Source: Macrotrachela quadricornifera
Taxonomy: Eukaryota; Rotifera; Eurotatoria; Philodinida; Philodinidae
Assembly: GCA_022393335.1 (NCBI GenBank)
Contig: JAJEKB010020889.1
Coordinates: 541,936-605,935, forward strand
DNA: 64,000 bases
Direction of reading: 5' to 3'
The notes under the pieces are model-generated. The model did not search any database and was not told the origin of the DNA. It worked only from the letters and a program-made list of their open reading frames with translations. Of this stretch, positions 11,395-22,005 are shown piece by piece. Position numbers and translations under genes: made by a program. Position 1 is the stretch's first letter. Each line of letters opens with the position of its first letter.

Positions 11395-12169
11395 CACAGC
11401 ATATGAATTCGACAATATTGTTTTTCTCTATCAAAGATTTCTATATCTTTATTTTCACTCGAAAATGAGTGAGAACAAAAACACTTTGGATGAGAAGAGA
11501 GCAAAAAAACCAAAGAATACAAACAAGGGGAATGAATGCGGGATGGAAGGAGAAAAAAGGTCACAACATCCGAAGCAATATGAAGATGTGTAAACAACAT
11601 GCCTATAATATACCTCGCCATCGAGCAGAATACATTTATCCACACACATTGGATGATATGAGCAAAAGTAACAAAAAGAAACTTAATCGGGCATAGGAAA
11701 GGATCATAGAAGAACGAAAAACTAATTAATCGAAAAACAAATGAGATAAAAGATAACGGACATGGTGAAAAAAAAGGAGACAAGTATGAGTATAGTCTCA
11801 TGATAAAACGAAGAACGTAGAAAAAATAATGTTAATTGATGAAATTTCTATTTAGAAAAAGAAAACAAAAATGGATGGCCATAGATACATTTACGGAGAG
11901 AAAATTTTAATTGAATTATTCTATTGTGAGAATAATATCGAAATCTATGATGATATGAATAATCCTATTCATTACCACGGATATTAAATACAATATTTTT
12001 GCACTGATGTTTAATGTGAGCTTGTAGAATTGAAAGATCGAGATGAGCTTCACAAACAAGAAGTCTATATGAAGATGTTTTGATTTCATCGATCAAATTT
12101 GGATAGCTGTTGATGATAGGTTATCTTTACAATTGTGTTGTTTATTATATTGATTCTAATTATAAACAA
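11395..12169. other. No live gene; repeat-derived sequence
   Basis: It contains one copy of a diverged direct repeat (11446-11620) and purine-rich stretches. The open frames in it are low-complexity and lie opposite each other. No gene is recognised. Confidence 0.45.
11446..11620 (+). repeat. Diverged direct repeat, copy A
   Basis: It shares blocks with 13102-13360 in the same order: CACTCGAAAATGA near the start, an A-rich middle, and GAAG(C)ATATGAAGAT(G/A)T, then GAACAACATG(C/T)CT-like sequence at the end. The two copies flank the gag-like relic and could be remains of long terminal repeats or of a local duplication. Confidence 0.45.
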
Positions 12170-12950
12170 TGTGAACTTTATTAAAAGTTTGAAGTTGGCA
12201 TGGTCTACATTTATTAGGCCATAAATATTGACCATCCTGCGGTAGAACAATATTAATTATTAAATCATTCGCAAGTAAATTAATTATAATTTGAGTAAAA
12301 TCTTCAAAAGTATATTGAACATCAGTTTTAACAGAATCAGGATTAATAACAGATTCACCTCGTTGTTCTAGTTGATTACAGTCATCTGCAACATTTGTAC
12401 CTTGCTGTTTTAATTCACTACAATTGTCTACTACTTCTGTATATAGTGATAGAATTTTCAGATCAAGATCAATTACATTAGCTAATATAGGTGAATGATA
12501 ATCTTGTTCAGGTTAACATAGATGTTTACTTTCAAAATTTGCAAATGAGCTGATTCGAATATCATTAGTTGAATCGAATGAAATATTGTCATTATCTAAT
12601 GCCTTATGTAATATTGTTGAACTAGACGCCGGCATGTGCAATACATCTTAGTCTTTTCTTAACTATTAATTGACGTCGTTCAAGAAAACGGCATGAGAAA
12701 GATAAGGGCGACGATGGAAAAGCTTCAATAATTTCACATTTCAATGTGAAATCGTTACAAATATTTGATTTCTTATGTCTACACCATACAGTAGCATCAT
12801 CAGTTAGAAAGTATGATACAGTAATATATTTATATGATCCTTGTAGTTGCATTCGATCAAATACTTTTTCAATATATTGTATCCATATAAGAGTACCCTG
12901 ATTATGAGCACCATCAAATTTAATAAGCGATCAAATTAGCTTTTCCATAA
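12170..12950 (-). pseudogene. Retrotransposon gag-like relic
   Basis: On the minus strand, from about 12950, the frame reads a gag-like segment: IKFDGAHNQGTLIWIQYIEK, then FDRMQLQGSYKYITVSYFL and TDDATVWCRHKKS. This is the pattern of the capsid region of LTR retrotransposons (W-x2-YIE-x-F and a later W). The frame breaks near 12640. A second frame then continues from a point near MPASSSTILHKALDN to about 12170, with one TAA inside. No protease, reverse transcriptase or integrase is adjacent. I consider it a decayed internal fragment. The assignment rests on pattern recognition only and should be treated as moderate. Confidence 0.5.
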
Positions 12951-13591
12951 CTGAGAAAAAAATACGGGATAAGATGATGCGAAAAGAAGCAGAATTAAAC
13001 GACAAATGAAGAGTGTCTGACAAATAATTATGTGATAGGACGAACGGATCACGGCATCAAATATTAGCAATCTCTTCTTTATTCTTTTCTACAGGTTTGT
13101 TCTCACTCGAAAATGAATGAAGATAAAAATACCTTTAATGAGGAAAGAGAAAAAAAAGAACTAAAGAACGTAAACATAGAGAATAAAAACGGAACACAAG
13201 AAGAGAATGCAGGAGGCGGATTAGGCGCGTAGCCAGGAACTTTCTGAGAGGGATTGAAGTCTCCTTAGCTACCATGTTCCCTACGCCTATGAGACAAACA
13301 GGAAAAAAACAGACAATAACATTTGAAGCGATATGAAGATATATGAACAACATGTCTGCAACCCTCTCACCAATAAAAAGTACTAAAATTGAAAGAAATG
13401 GCTTTCTTTTCTTTTTAATATAAACCATGTAGACATATTCCATGGAAAAATATATGTAATTTATCCGTGCTGATTTGAACCAATCACATTACATTCTATG
13501 TTGTACCTTAATCTTTTGCGTTCTGCTCCATCATTTCTAACACCAAGGATGCAGATTCGTGCATTACTCTAAACAAAAATGATATTTTAAA
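12951..13591. other. Repeat-derived stretch, no gene
   Basis: It holds copy B of the diverged direct repeat. Inside that copy, at about 13222-13290, is an extra segment whose ends read TAGGCGCGTAG and CTACGCCTA, like a very small inverted-repeat insertion absent from copy A. Confidence 0.45.
13102..13360 (+). repeat. Diverged direct repeat, copy B
   Basis: Counterpart of 11446-11620, in the same orientation, and longer because of the small insert at about 13222-13290. Confidence 0.45.
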
Positions 13592-13817
13592 TTTCATATT
13601 GAAAACGATAAAAGTCGATTGGAAACAGGCATTCATCGTAAATCAGCAGCTGAACCCTATATTCTTCTTTCTATATATGTATCTAATCATCCACATCATC
13701 TTCATTCTAATACAATATCCACATATTCACTCTAGACCACTCGTTATTCCACTGATGTTGAAAAATTTGATGCATTAATCAATAGAACACTTACTCCACT
13801 GCTGTAGTAATCAACGA
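13592..13817 (+). pseudogene. Penelope-like (Athena-type) reverse transcriptase fragment
   Basis: The plus strand reads IENDKSRLETGIHRKSAAEP followed by YILL and SNHPHHLHSNT. After a frame change it reads RYSTDVEKFDALINRT. The order of a conserved x-T-x-(Y/F/I)-RK-x-A-EPY block, then HP-x-H-x-H-x-N, then a (T/S)-x-V-x-x-F block matches the C-terminal part of Penelope-like element reverse transcriptases, of which Athena is the bdelloid group. Only this short 3' piece remains, with a frameshift. Similar fragments are typical of gene-poor bdelloid sequence. Confidence 0.55.
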
Positions 13818-13895
13818 AAAGACATGGCTAATTAACTAATTGAGCCGATTGTACGGTACGACAAGATCGGCGAATATTCTTGCATCGACTTGACT

Positions 13896-14078
13896 AGAGG
13901 TGCAGAGTCTACCCATGTGCGGTAAGGCGTGGTGGGCGAAATTTTTTAGATCTAAGCAAATTTTCAAAGCATTATGGCATACATACGTATTTTGTTATTT
14001 TCCTAGCCAAGGTAATTTTTCGAAAAATTTTCCCGTTCGCGCAAACTTGATCGTTTTACCGGTAGATTCTGCACCTCT
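13896..14078. mobile_element. Short inverted-repeat element (MITE-like, about 183 bp)
   Basis: The two ends are inverted copies of AGAGGTGCAGARTCTACC, with one mismatch, and the inverted similarity continues inward less perfectly (GGGCGAAATTTTTT against its partner GGGAAAATTTTTC). There is no coding capacity. A target duplication was not clear. Confidence 0.6.
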
Positions 14079-14380
14079 GATAAATTCCCTTAATGCAGTT
14101 TCTATAGTTGAATGAAATTCATGTTCATTCCACGTAAAGTTTCAGTTAGATTTTTTGCATTCTCTTAGTCAATCTGCCATTAATCTGTCGACTCAGAGAT
14201 TTTTAGAAAGCTTAAAAAAGTAGCTATAATTTGAATTAAGATTCGATCAATACAACATACACAATTATTAATGTGTTCAAAAGCTTATTGTTTTTATTTA
14301 TTCGAAATGGAGTAAACAGTATGATATGCGCATGTGAACAATAAAAAAATTCAATCGGTTGAAGTGAAAACATTTCTCGG
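14079..14380. other. Intergenic, nothing recognised
   Basis: 3' flank of the large ART-TPR gene. Confidence 0.5.
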
Positions 14381-17300
14381 TTATTTATTACAAGAATTTT
14401 TCATCATGCTCTTTGTAACACGATCTACGTTCTCACGTGCATTTTGAATCTGAGAATAATTAGGAGGAAGCAAACGTTCCCAAATGTTGAGAACACGTTC
14501 ATAAAGTGACAGTGCTTTCGAGTACTCTGCCATGTTGTAATACACTAGAGCAATGTTATTATAGGAGGAAATTAAATCAGGATGATCTGGAGGCATAGTT
14601 ATTTCCCGGATTGCAAGTGCTTTTTCGTAAAATAAAAGTGCTTTACAGTATAGTCCCATGTTGTATGATACACCACCAACATTATTGTAGGAAGTGGCCA
14701 ATGAGGGATGATTTGGGGGAAGAGTTTTTTCCCGAATTTCAAGTGCTCTTTCGCAAAATGAAAGTGCTTTCGGATATTCACCCATACTATAACACATTGA
14801 ACCAATGTTATTGTAGCAAGTAGCTAAATCAGGATGATTCGCAGGAAGAGTATCCTCATAGATATTGAGTGCTTTTTCAAGAAATGAAAGCGCTTTTGAG
14901 TATTCTCGCATGTTCATATACGCTCCACCGATATTGTTATAAGAGTATGCCAACTTATTGTGATTTGGAGGAAGAATTTTTTCGATAATTTTTAATGCTT
15001 TTTCGTAAAACAAGAGTGCTTCCGAGTAGTTCTCCATGTGATAATACATAGCACCAATGTTATTGTAACAAGTAACCAAATCGTTATGATTCGAAGAATT
15101 CATTTTTTCAAGAATTTTCAGTGCTTTTTCATACGATGAAACTGCTTTCGAATATTGACCCAAACCGTATAACTCTGAACCAACGTTGTTGTAGCAAGTA
15201 GCTAAATCAGGATGATTCGCAGGAAGAGTATCTTGATAGATATTAAGTGCTTTTTCATGAAATAAAAGTGCTTTTGAGTATTCTCGCATGTTCATATACA
15301 CTCCACCGATATGATTATAAAAATGAGCCCAATTATTGGTATTTAGGGTAACGGATTTTTCTATGATTTGTGCTGCTTGTTCGTAATGCGGAAGTGCTTT
15401 CGAATGCTCTCCAATTTTTTCATACAGTAAACCTATATTATTGTGGGAAGTAACCATATCATCATTATTTGGTGGAAGAACTTTTGTATAGATTTCCAGA
15501 GCTTGTGTATAATATGAAAGTGCTTTCGAGTACTGTTCCATGTTCTTATACACTAAACCGAGATTGTTATAGGAAGCAGCTAAATCGGGATGATTTGACG
15601 GTAGAGTTTTTTCATTAATGTCCAGTGCTTTTTCATAAAATGAGATTGCTTTCGAGTACTCCCTAATATGATAATACACCGTACCCATGTTGTTATAGGT
15701 AGTAGCTAACTCTGGATGATTCGGAGGAAGAATTTTTTGTCGAATTTCTAACGCTTTTTCGTTACAGGAAAGTGCATTGGAATACTCTCTCATTTTCTCA
15801 TACATTAGACCAATATTATTGTAACATGTGGCTACACTGGGATGATTCTCAGGGAGTTTTTTCCTATAAATTTCAAGAGCCTTTTCATTAAACGAAAGTG
15901 CTTTCGAGTACTCTCCCATTTTCATGTACATTAAAGCAACAATGTTATTGGAAGTACCCAAATCAGGATGATCTGGAGGAAGTCTTTTTTGTTGAATTTC
16001 GAGTGCTTTTCCTTGAATTGAAAGTGCTTTTGAGTAATCTCCTATTTTTATGTACAGCAAACTTATGTTGCTGTAGGAAGTAGCTAAATCGGGATGATTT
16101 GAAAGATGAGCTTTTCGATAGACTTCAGTTGCTTTTTCCTGAAATGAGAGTGCTTTTGAGTACTCTCCAAGGCAGTCATACATTGAACCGATATTGGTGT
16201 AAGAAATCGCAAGGAATGGGTGATTTAATGGAAGAGTTTTGTGTTGGATTTCTAATGCTTTTTCGTGAAACGAAAGTGCTTGCGAATATTCTCCCAAATC
16301 CTGATACACTAATGCAGTGTTACTGTAGATAATTGTCAACGATGGATGATTTAATGGAAGAGTTTCTTCGAAGATTTTACGCGACTTCTCATAATATGAA
16401 AGTGCTTCGCAATATTGTCCCATCTTGTAATACGCCCAACCGATATTGTCGTAGGATTTAGCCAACAGCGGATCATTTGGAGGAAGAATCTTTTCGAAGA
16501 TTTCACGAGTTTTGTTGTAAAACTCGAGTGCTGTCAAATACTCTCCCATGTTGCAGTACACTGAACCGATATTGTTGGAAGAATACGCCAATGCATAATA
16601 ATTCACAGGAAGACTTTTTTCGTGAATTTTGAGACCTTTTTGATAAAACTTGATTGCCTTTTCATAATCACCTTGATTATCCTTGATGAATCCAAGATTT
16701 TCATAATAAATAGCTTCTTCATTCTTGTCAGATGTTCGAGCGAGAAGTGCTATGTATAATTCTTCTGCCCTTTCATACTGTCCTATTCTCATCAATAGTT
16801 GTCCCAATCGACTCCATCCAGAACCCTCCGTTTCCTTTCTTATACAATCAGTTAACGTCCGTAATTCTTGATCATCATCGCTAGTTAATCGAAGTTCTAC
16901 CTGATAAAGTTCACTATTACTATCAATTTTACGGATCTCGCCAATACGACATATGGTATGCATTGAGAAAAGTACTTCATCTTCCTCGTTGAAACTACTT
17001 ATTTCTTTAATGGCGGCGAAGGGTGCTGATGATATATTTGGGTCAATGGTAATTGTGAATAAAACTCCCATCATGTCAGCGTTTACTGCAACACTTTTAG
17101 CGAATGTGAGCGAAATGTTTGGATCCTTACTGGTGGACAAGAAATTATTAAACGATATTAATCCGCCTTTTGTTTGCATTAATTTATGAAAATCGTTCTT
17201 CGATAAGCCCTGGCCACGGTACACCGTAAATGGTTGTCCACGGTAAGTAAAAAGCTGCTTTTTATGGAATTGTTGGATTTGATGATGTAAGTCATTAATG

Positions 17301-18070
17301 AAGAAACCCATATTAATGATAATATCGCCATCCAGTGTTCGCAGAGCTCGATTGAGTGTTTCGTAAATGAAAGATTGGTTTGTATACCACCAAATCGATT
17401 TTTCGGGTCGATATTCACGTTCGAATTTATTAATAGTTTCCAACATTTTTAGATTATTGGCGTATTGTTCTTGACAGGCAAGAATCATATTTTTAATTTC
17501 TTTTTCTTCGTGATTCATTTCAAGTAGAATGTCTTTAAAAATTTGTGTGTACATAAACGATGGATCTAATTGATCTAAGTTTTGAACATTTCTTTCATCC
17601 TTAGTAGAAATAAAGCTGATTGGAATAGAGTTCTGATTGCATTTCTTCACTGCTTGTCGTAGCACTTCATAAATAGACTCGATATCCGTGTGAATACCAT
17701 TGATTTTGTTCCATTCGTTTGCCCATGTTTCATATATGGATTTATTGTTACATAATATATAAATTTTGTCTAATTGTGGAATATTATGTATGAATGATAT
17801 TGTCTGTTGTGCTATGTTATCAGTTACAATCATGAATGCCTTTCGATCGTCGATGTCAGTGAGAAAATCAATACAATCGTCAGTGTCATTGAAAATTTGG
17901 ACATCATTGATGATACTGCGTAGTTGAATGAGTGTATCTTGGCAGACTCGTGTTGATTGATCAATGTTGGTGTCTATCCAGATGAGTAGGAAGTTTTGAA
18001 CTATGTGATGTGGCTGGCGATACATATCACTAAGAGCTGTAGTAATTTTAGCTATGATATCTGAGGACAT
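14381..18070 (-). CDS. Large ADP-ribosyltransferase with about 19 TPRs (copy 2)
   Basis: A single-exon gene for 1229 residues. Residues 20-155 form the N-terminal domain shared by this family: alternating strands and helices, with strands at FLLIWID, DVQIF, AFMIVTD and IYILCNN, that I cannot name. Residues 165-430 are an ART domain with the R-S-E signature: R285 in TVYRGQ, S312/S314 in NFLSTS, and E363-D-E365 in EEDEVLF. Oddly the YRGQ motif occurs twice in a row (R277 and R285). From about residue 435 to 1215 run about 19 TPRs of 42 residues, most beginning LP-x-NHP-x-LA and containing YNNIG and YSKAL. Units near residues 850-1100 are especially alike, which suggests recent block duplication. 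TPR arrays of this type bind peptides or partner proteins, so the array is likely the sensing or targeting part. It starts at ATG 18070. Confidence 0.88.
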   Translation of the reverse strand: MSSDIIAKITTALSDMYRQPHHIVQNFLLIWIDTNIDQSTRVCQDTLIQLRSIINDVQIFNDTDDCIDFLTDIDDRKAFMIVTDNIAQQTISFIHNIPQLDKIYILCNNKSIYETWANEWNKINGIHTDIESIYEVLRQAVKKCNQNSIPISFISTKDERNVQNLDQLDPSFMYTQIFKDILLEMNHEEKEIKNMILACQEQYANNLKMLETINKFEREYRPEKSIWWYTNQSFIYETLNRALRTLDGDIIINMGFFINDLHHQIQQFHKKQLFTYRGQPFTVYRGQGLSKNDFHKLMQTKGGLISFNNFLSTSKDPNISLTFAKSVAVNADMMGVLFTITIDPNISSAPFAAIKEISSFNEEDEVLFSMHTICRIGEIRKIDSNSELYQVELRLTSDDDQELRTLTDCIRKETEGSGWSRLGQLLMRIGQYERAEELYIALLARTSDKNEEAIYYENLGFIKDNQGDYEKAIKFYQKGLKIHEKSLPVNYYALAYSSNNIGSVYCNMGEYLTALEFYNKTREIFEKILPPNDPLLAKSYDNIGWAYYKMGQYCEALSYYEKSRKIFEETLPLNHPSLTIIYSNTALVYQDLGEYSQALSFHEKALEIQHKTLPLNHPFLAISYTNIGSMYDCLGEYSKALSFQEKATEVYRKAHLSNHPDLATSYSNISLLYIKIGDYSKALSIQGKALEIQQKRLPPDHPDLGTSNNIVALMYMKMGEYSKALSFNEKALEIYRKKLPENHPSVATCYNNIGLMYEKMREYSNALSCNEKALEIRQKILPPNHPELATTYNNMGTVYYHIREYSKAISFYEKALDINEKTLPSNHPDLAASYNNLGLVYKNMEQYSKALSYYTQALEIYTKVLPPNNDDMVTSHNNIGLLYEKIGEHSKALPHYEQAAQIIEKSVTLNTNNWAHFYNHIGGVYMNMREYSKALLFHEKALNIYQDTLPANHPDLATCYNNVGSELYGLGQYSKAVSSYEKALKILEKMNSSNHNDLVTCYNNIGAMYYHMENYSEALLFYEKALKIIEKILPPNHNKLAYSYNNIGGAYMNMREYSKALSFLEKALNIYEDTLPANHPDLATCYNNIGSMCYSMGEYPKALSFCERALEIREKTLPPNHPSLATSYNNVGGVSYNMGLYCKALLFYEKALAIREITMPPDHPDLISSYNNIALVYYNMAEYSKALSLYERVLNIWERLLPPNYSQIQNARENVDRVTKSMMKNSCNK

Positions 18071-20085
18071 TCAGATATTCAATTGTCTTCACAGCGGATA
18101 ATTTTCGTAGACGATGTCAACTGTAACTTCCCAAAAAGGAAATTTTAAGAATACCAATTTTCTACAAAAACATTTCGTGAAACTCGTGTATATTTTCGAA
18201 AAACAAGGCTGGCTAGGAAATTTCTCGAGATGCTAAAAGACGTTTCGATAGGGTGAGTGCTAGTATCAGTGTGTACGAGTCTTCATATGAGCTTCGAATT
18301 TAAATTCATCATACATCGATACTACATTCACTTCCTATGCAGAATATTAGAAATTCCTAATTAACTTGATGATAACCCTAAACAAGATCGAAATTTCCTC
18401 GTAAATAACTTGGAACTATCTAATAAACTCATGCTCATCCTGTCCTAATATTCTGAAAGTGAGGGTGAGGGTGTACGTATTTCGGAGACTGAGAAAGATG
18501 TTGAATTTATAGTTATTGAAAGAAAGAACGAAAAAATGTCGTTCGAAAGCTATTCCGCATAATGTTTGGTGAGCATGAATAAACAGAGAGAGTATTTAAA
18601 TACATATGCTATTTGCGTCATTTCTTCCAACTTTCTCTTTCGACATTTTTCTACGTGGGTTGAATGAGTCAATGAATGAAATCAATTCTCAAAATCATTT
18701 CTTTTCGTTTCAGTTATTGGAATTTAAACATCACGTTCAATAGCAACCGTCGATAAAACAACCTTCCATAGGCTGACTACTAGAGATGGACGATTCCGGA
18801 TTGGAATCGGCAACGATTTATACGAATCAGAATTTTTTTCCGAGTAATAATTAAATAAGTTGTTCAGAAACGTATTGAAACAATATTTGTTAAATAGTTA
18901 CACTAGTAGGTGCTCCTAAAACAATACAATGCAATTCAATTATCTACAAATTAATTTACAAATGCTTTTTCAGTCATATTCATGAGTATTAAAAATAAAA
19001 ATCACTATCAAAAAATGGTTTGAGTTTATCAGCTGGTTCTTCACTGTCATCAATTTTCTTTTGACCTAGAAGATTATTAGTATTTCCATTAATAGTTTAC
19101 AAACTCTTTATCGCTTCCTTGTTTTGATTCTTATGCATTAATATTCCCCGAAGGGGTTAACGGAAAAGAAAAAAAATGAATGCACTTCAGTTAGTCATCG
19201 CAGCGATTAAAGCGTTTTGTTTATAATAAAAACCTCTAAAGAAAAGAAAGTCTGTGAAATAGTGCTGACAAACTGTTTTAATAAAAAAAATCTAAAATTA
19301 AACAAAAAAAATAAAATTTTGTTGTGATATTCGAAGCAAGATTATTTCTATTCGAAAATAACTAACATTTAGCGATTCCGATTCTAGAAATAGTTGACTT
19401 TGCATATATCTATTGACTACGTAATAACGCAAAATCTTTAAAACTACATAAGTACTGTTAAAACCCACCCACGTGCTGTTCTAATGAAGTAAGACAAGTG
19501 GTACTATCTCCACATACAAAAAACTAGATAGGTTTATAAAATTGTATACTAACATATACGAATGGAGATGGCCGTTGACTCCCGTATTGTACAAAAATCA
19601 ACTTCAAAATATCATATAAAGCCGTGATTTTTTTTTTAAAAAGCTATATTTTTCGGTTTTGAACACTTTTGGAATGTGTTTGACTTTTCCCACTTATAAC
19701 ACTGTCGAAAAAAAAATTAATAAGCACATATTTGTAATCAACACATCAACCTCTATCAAATGATAAAGATACCAATTCTTTTTAAAATCTACTGAAATTT
19801 TGCATTGCCAGCACGTTACCAAAAAGTTGCAATTTACTCATATATCGATATTGTCTGATTCTTTCTCGAAACAAACAACGAGGTCTCGAAATGTATTTTT
19901 TATCAGCAAAAAAGTTACAATTTAAATTATTTTTTTGAAATCCAGGTGTCTACATTTCGCATTGCACTCTGAAAAAAGCTAATATTGATTTTTAACAGTG
20001 ATATCAAATGATTGATGCACTCATGTTAATATTTATTTTAGTTTCACGTTTATAAATCATTTGCTTTCTTGTCACTCATCAAAAA
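18071..20085. other. Gene-free 2 kb
   Basis: No exon pattern is seen. A GATTCCGGATTGGAATCGG-type palindrome near 18790-18810 and a related GATTCCGATTCTAG near 19373 face each other about 570 bp apart and may be ends of a small element. The remainder is AT-rich. Confidence 0.4.
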
Positions 20086-20649
20086 ATGCATTGCCTGCAT
20101 GTAACACTCCATACAACTATGCTTGTCGCTATTATCATTATCCTCTCTTTGGAACAAGCTCAGAGTTACAGTATGATTGGGTATGTTTTCAACAAGGATA
20201 TCTCCTCGTCTGCTGCAATGCATCGCAACACACTCCAGAAGAAGAATGATGAGAATTCTCTGCTTATTCGACTTGGTCAACTGACCGAGGGTCTACTCTA
20301 TATGAGTGAATCAGATTATCCTCTTGAGCCTGTAAGCTTTCCAACTCCACTTACCAATGAACGGCTTATCGAAATTGCTCAAAAACAATCGCCAACAGGA
20401 ACACATATAGAACAACGGGATTTCACACAAGTCTTTCGATATCACACATCAGAAGACAAGAATAGAATACTCTATGATCTAGCATCAGCACGACGATATC
20501 AAGCTTTGGTATCATTTATGAAGCAAGAACTAGACAATGTAGTTGTCTTTCGAGTAGGTGATGAACCAAGAATTGTCATCTTAGCACTCGGAACGACAAA
20601 AGATGGCAAACAAGTTATCGGCTTTCGAACTGTATCAATTGAAACATAA
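20086..20649 (+). CDS. Nuclease A inhibitor-like protein (NuiA family), secreted
   Basis: 187 residues. The first 27 form a signal-peptide-like segment (basic/polar start, then MLVAIIIILSLEQAQS). The body carries the pattern of the cyanobacterial nuclease A inhibitor family: LTEGLLYMSESDYPLEPVSF near residue 70, a middle with RDFTQVFRYH, and a final strand-rich part VVVFRVGDEPRIVILALGTT ending in TVSIET. NuiA binds and blocks a sugar-non-specific DNA/RNA nuclease. Two in-frame ATGs (20086 and 20119) both precede the hydrophobic core. No intron is seen. A bacterial-type inhibitor fitted with a eukaryotic export signal suggests horizontal acquisition; the target nuclease is unknown. Family assignment is from memory of the motif, not a search. 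Confidence 0.75.
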   Translation: MHCLHVTLHTTMLVAIIIILSLEQAQSYSMIGYVFNKDISSSAAMHRNTLQKKNDENSLLIRLGQLTEGLLYMSESDYPLEPVSFPTPLTNERLIEIAQKQSPTGTHIEQRDFTQVFRYHTSEDKNRILYDLASARRYQALVSFMKQELDNVVVFRVGDEPRIVILALGTTKDGKQVIGFRTVSIET

Positions 20650-21315
20650 GAAAATATCAACATTTTTGTTGAATTCGATCGTTTTTTATGTTTAATAAAG
20701 TTCGATCATTGATGTTGTCTTTTTTTTTTGTTTCGAATCGTCTCATTAAGAACTATCTTTTTTCATCTAACGTGTACACAAAGTTGTCCAACAAATACTT
20801 GAGTTTGTCCAATGTCATGGAAGGAATAGCAAATACAGAACATATATGCTGCTCTGTTTTAATTGACGTGCACTTTTGTCATTATCAACATCGTTTGATA
20901 ATATATGTTTAAAAAAAATTGATATGGGTTTTTAATACTTAATATCTTTGAATAATATAATAAATTTGTTTTTATAATTTTGTAGTTTTCCTCATGATGA
21001 ATATTTATTTATTTCATACATTAGAAAAACATTTTTTTTGGTACGCATTCAGAAGAGAATTGAAAAATATTCGTTTAAAGTCACTATAGAACCAAGGCGG
21101 ATTTTGTTGAATGTGAGAACAAGAAACTTCTGGAATTATTTCAAAACTTTGAGGACACTCTTCATGTTTCCTGTGACGGGCAAGTATAGAATATGGAAAG
21201 AAAAGAAAGATATGTACTCTCGAACAAAAGTTTTTTTTAAAGTTTTTTTTTGGGAAAAACTTTTTGGTAGCGGAAATATTGAGTTATAGTGTCACGCACA
21301 TGACGAATTGCATTG
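20650..21315. other. Intergenic, nothing recognised
   Basis: Between the inhibitor gene and the convergent F-box gene. The small open frames have poly-Phe and poly-Lys character and no motif. Confidence 0.5.
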
Positions 21316-22005
21316 TCATTTCAGTTCAAGTATATTCACATCTTCTAATGATTGTATTTCTTTCCATATGCATTGAGCTACCTCTTGTATAACATTTTTT
21401 AAACGTTTCGGCTCATTATTACGGATAAATTTAAGTAAAACTTTATCATTCTCTGTCATAGCTGAAGAAGTATCCAAATCAGCGTTACTTGAATTAGAAA
21501 ATAATGTTTTTGTTAAGCCTTCAAATTGTTGTGGATAATGCTGACTTATAAACTTGCCTCCATCTTCGCTCAACATGAGATAATAATTCGTCCGAGGATG
21601 GAACAATGGATTGAGTTTAATTGGATATTTTTCACTAATTTCTTCTATTCTTTTATAAGCTAATGAGATCCATTTTCGTCGCCGAAAATGCCAATGAATA
21701 CCAGTAGGATCAGAAACACGTGGATCAAAACTATAGCGTTCTTGTTCACCTTGTAAAGGTATTATATAGAATGTGTTACCACCATCAACAAAATTCAAAT
21801 GTTTATACCAACTATGTAACGTGGAAAATCGTTCGATATCCTCATCAAGTGTTCGACGATTGTAGTTGACATATTGCTTCACTAATTTTCGAAGACGAGC
21901 ATTACAATGAAAAAATACTTGAAAGTTGTCTGCTGGTTCCAAATATTCAAAAATACAGATAATAATTTCATTTGGTAAACAACTAAAGGTGGTAATATTC
22001 GCCAT
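21316..22005 (-). CDS. F-box protein
   Basis: About 229 residues from ATG 22005. I choose this ATG because the F-box begins immediately after it (ITTFSCLPNEIIICIFEYLE, then NFQVFFHCNARLRKLVK). The longer upstream open frame is low-complexity and unlike any domain. The remainder (WYKHLNFVDGG, HFRRRKWISLAYKRIEEI, then an acidic and Asn-rich stretch before the C-terminal helix) has no recognised fold. F-box proteins bind Skp1 and bring substrates to SCF ubiquitin ligases; the substrate-binding part cannot be named here. It is intact, unlike the F-box pseudogene at 6.6-8.6 kb, and is not closely similar to it. Confidence 0.7.
   Translation of the reverse strand: MANITTFSCLPNEIIICIFEYLEPADNFQVFFHCNARLRKLVKQYVNYNRRTLDEDIERFSTLHSWYKHLNFVDGGNTFYIIPLQGEQERYSFDPRVSDPTGIHWHFRRRKWISLAYKRIEEISEKYPIKLNPLFHPRTNYYLMLSEDGGKFISQHYPQQFEGLTKTLFSNSSNADLDTSSAMTENDKVLLKFIRNNEPKRLKNVIQEVAQCIWKEIQSLEDVNILELK

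Noticed and set aside
11394..11801. Open frames on both strands near 11.4-11.8 kb
   Set aside because: They are low-complexity, overlap each other on opposite strands and fall in a diverged repeat.
16099..16332. Plus-strand open frames opposite the TPR array of the large ART gene
   Set aside because: They recur with the 126-bp repeat period and are shadows of the TPR coding strand.
18455..18475. GTGAGGGTGAGGGTGT considered as telomere-like
   Set aside because: Too short and irregular to support.
21038..21289. Open frame downstream of the nuclease-inhibitor-like gene
   Set aside because: Basic, low-complexity, no ATG context or family pattern.
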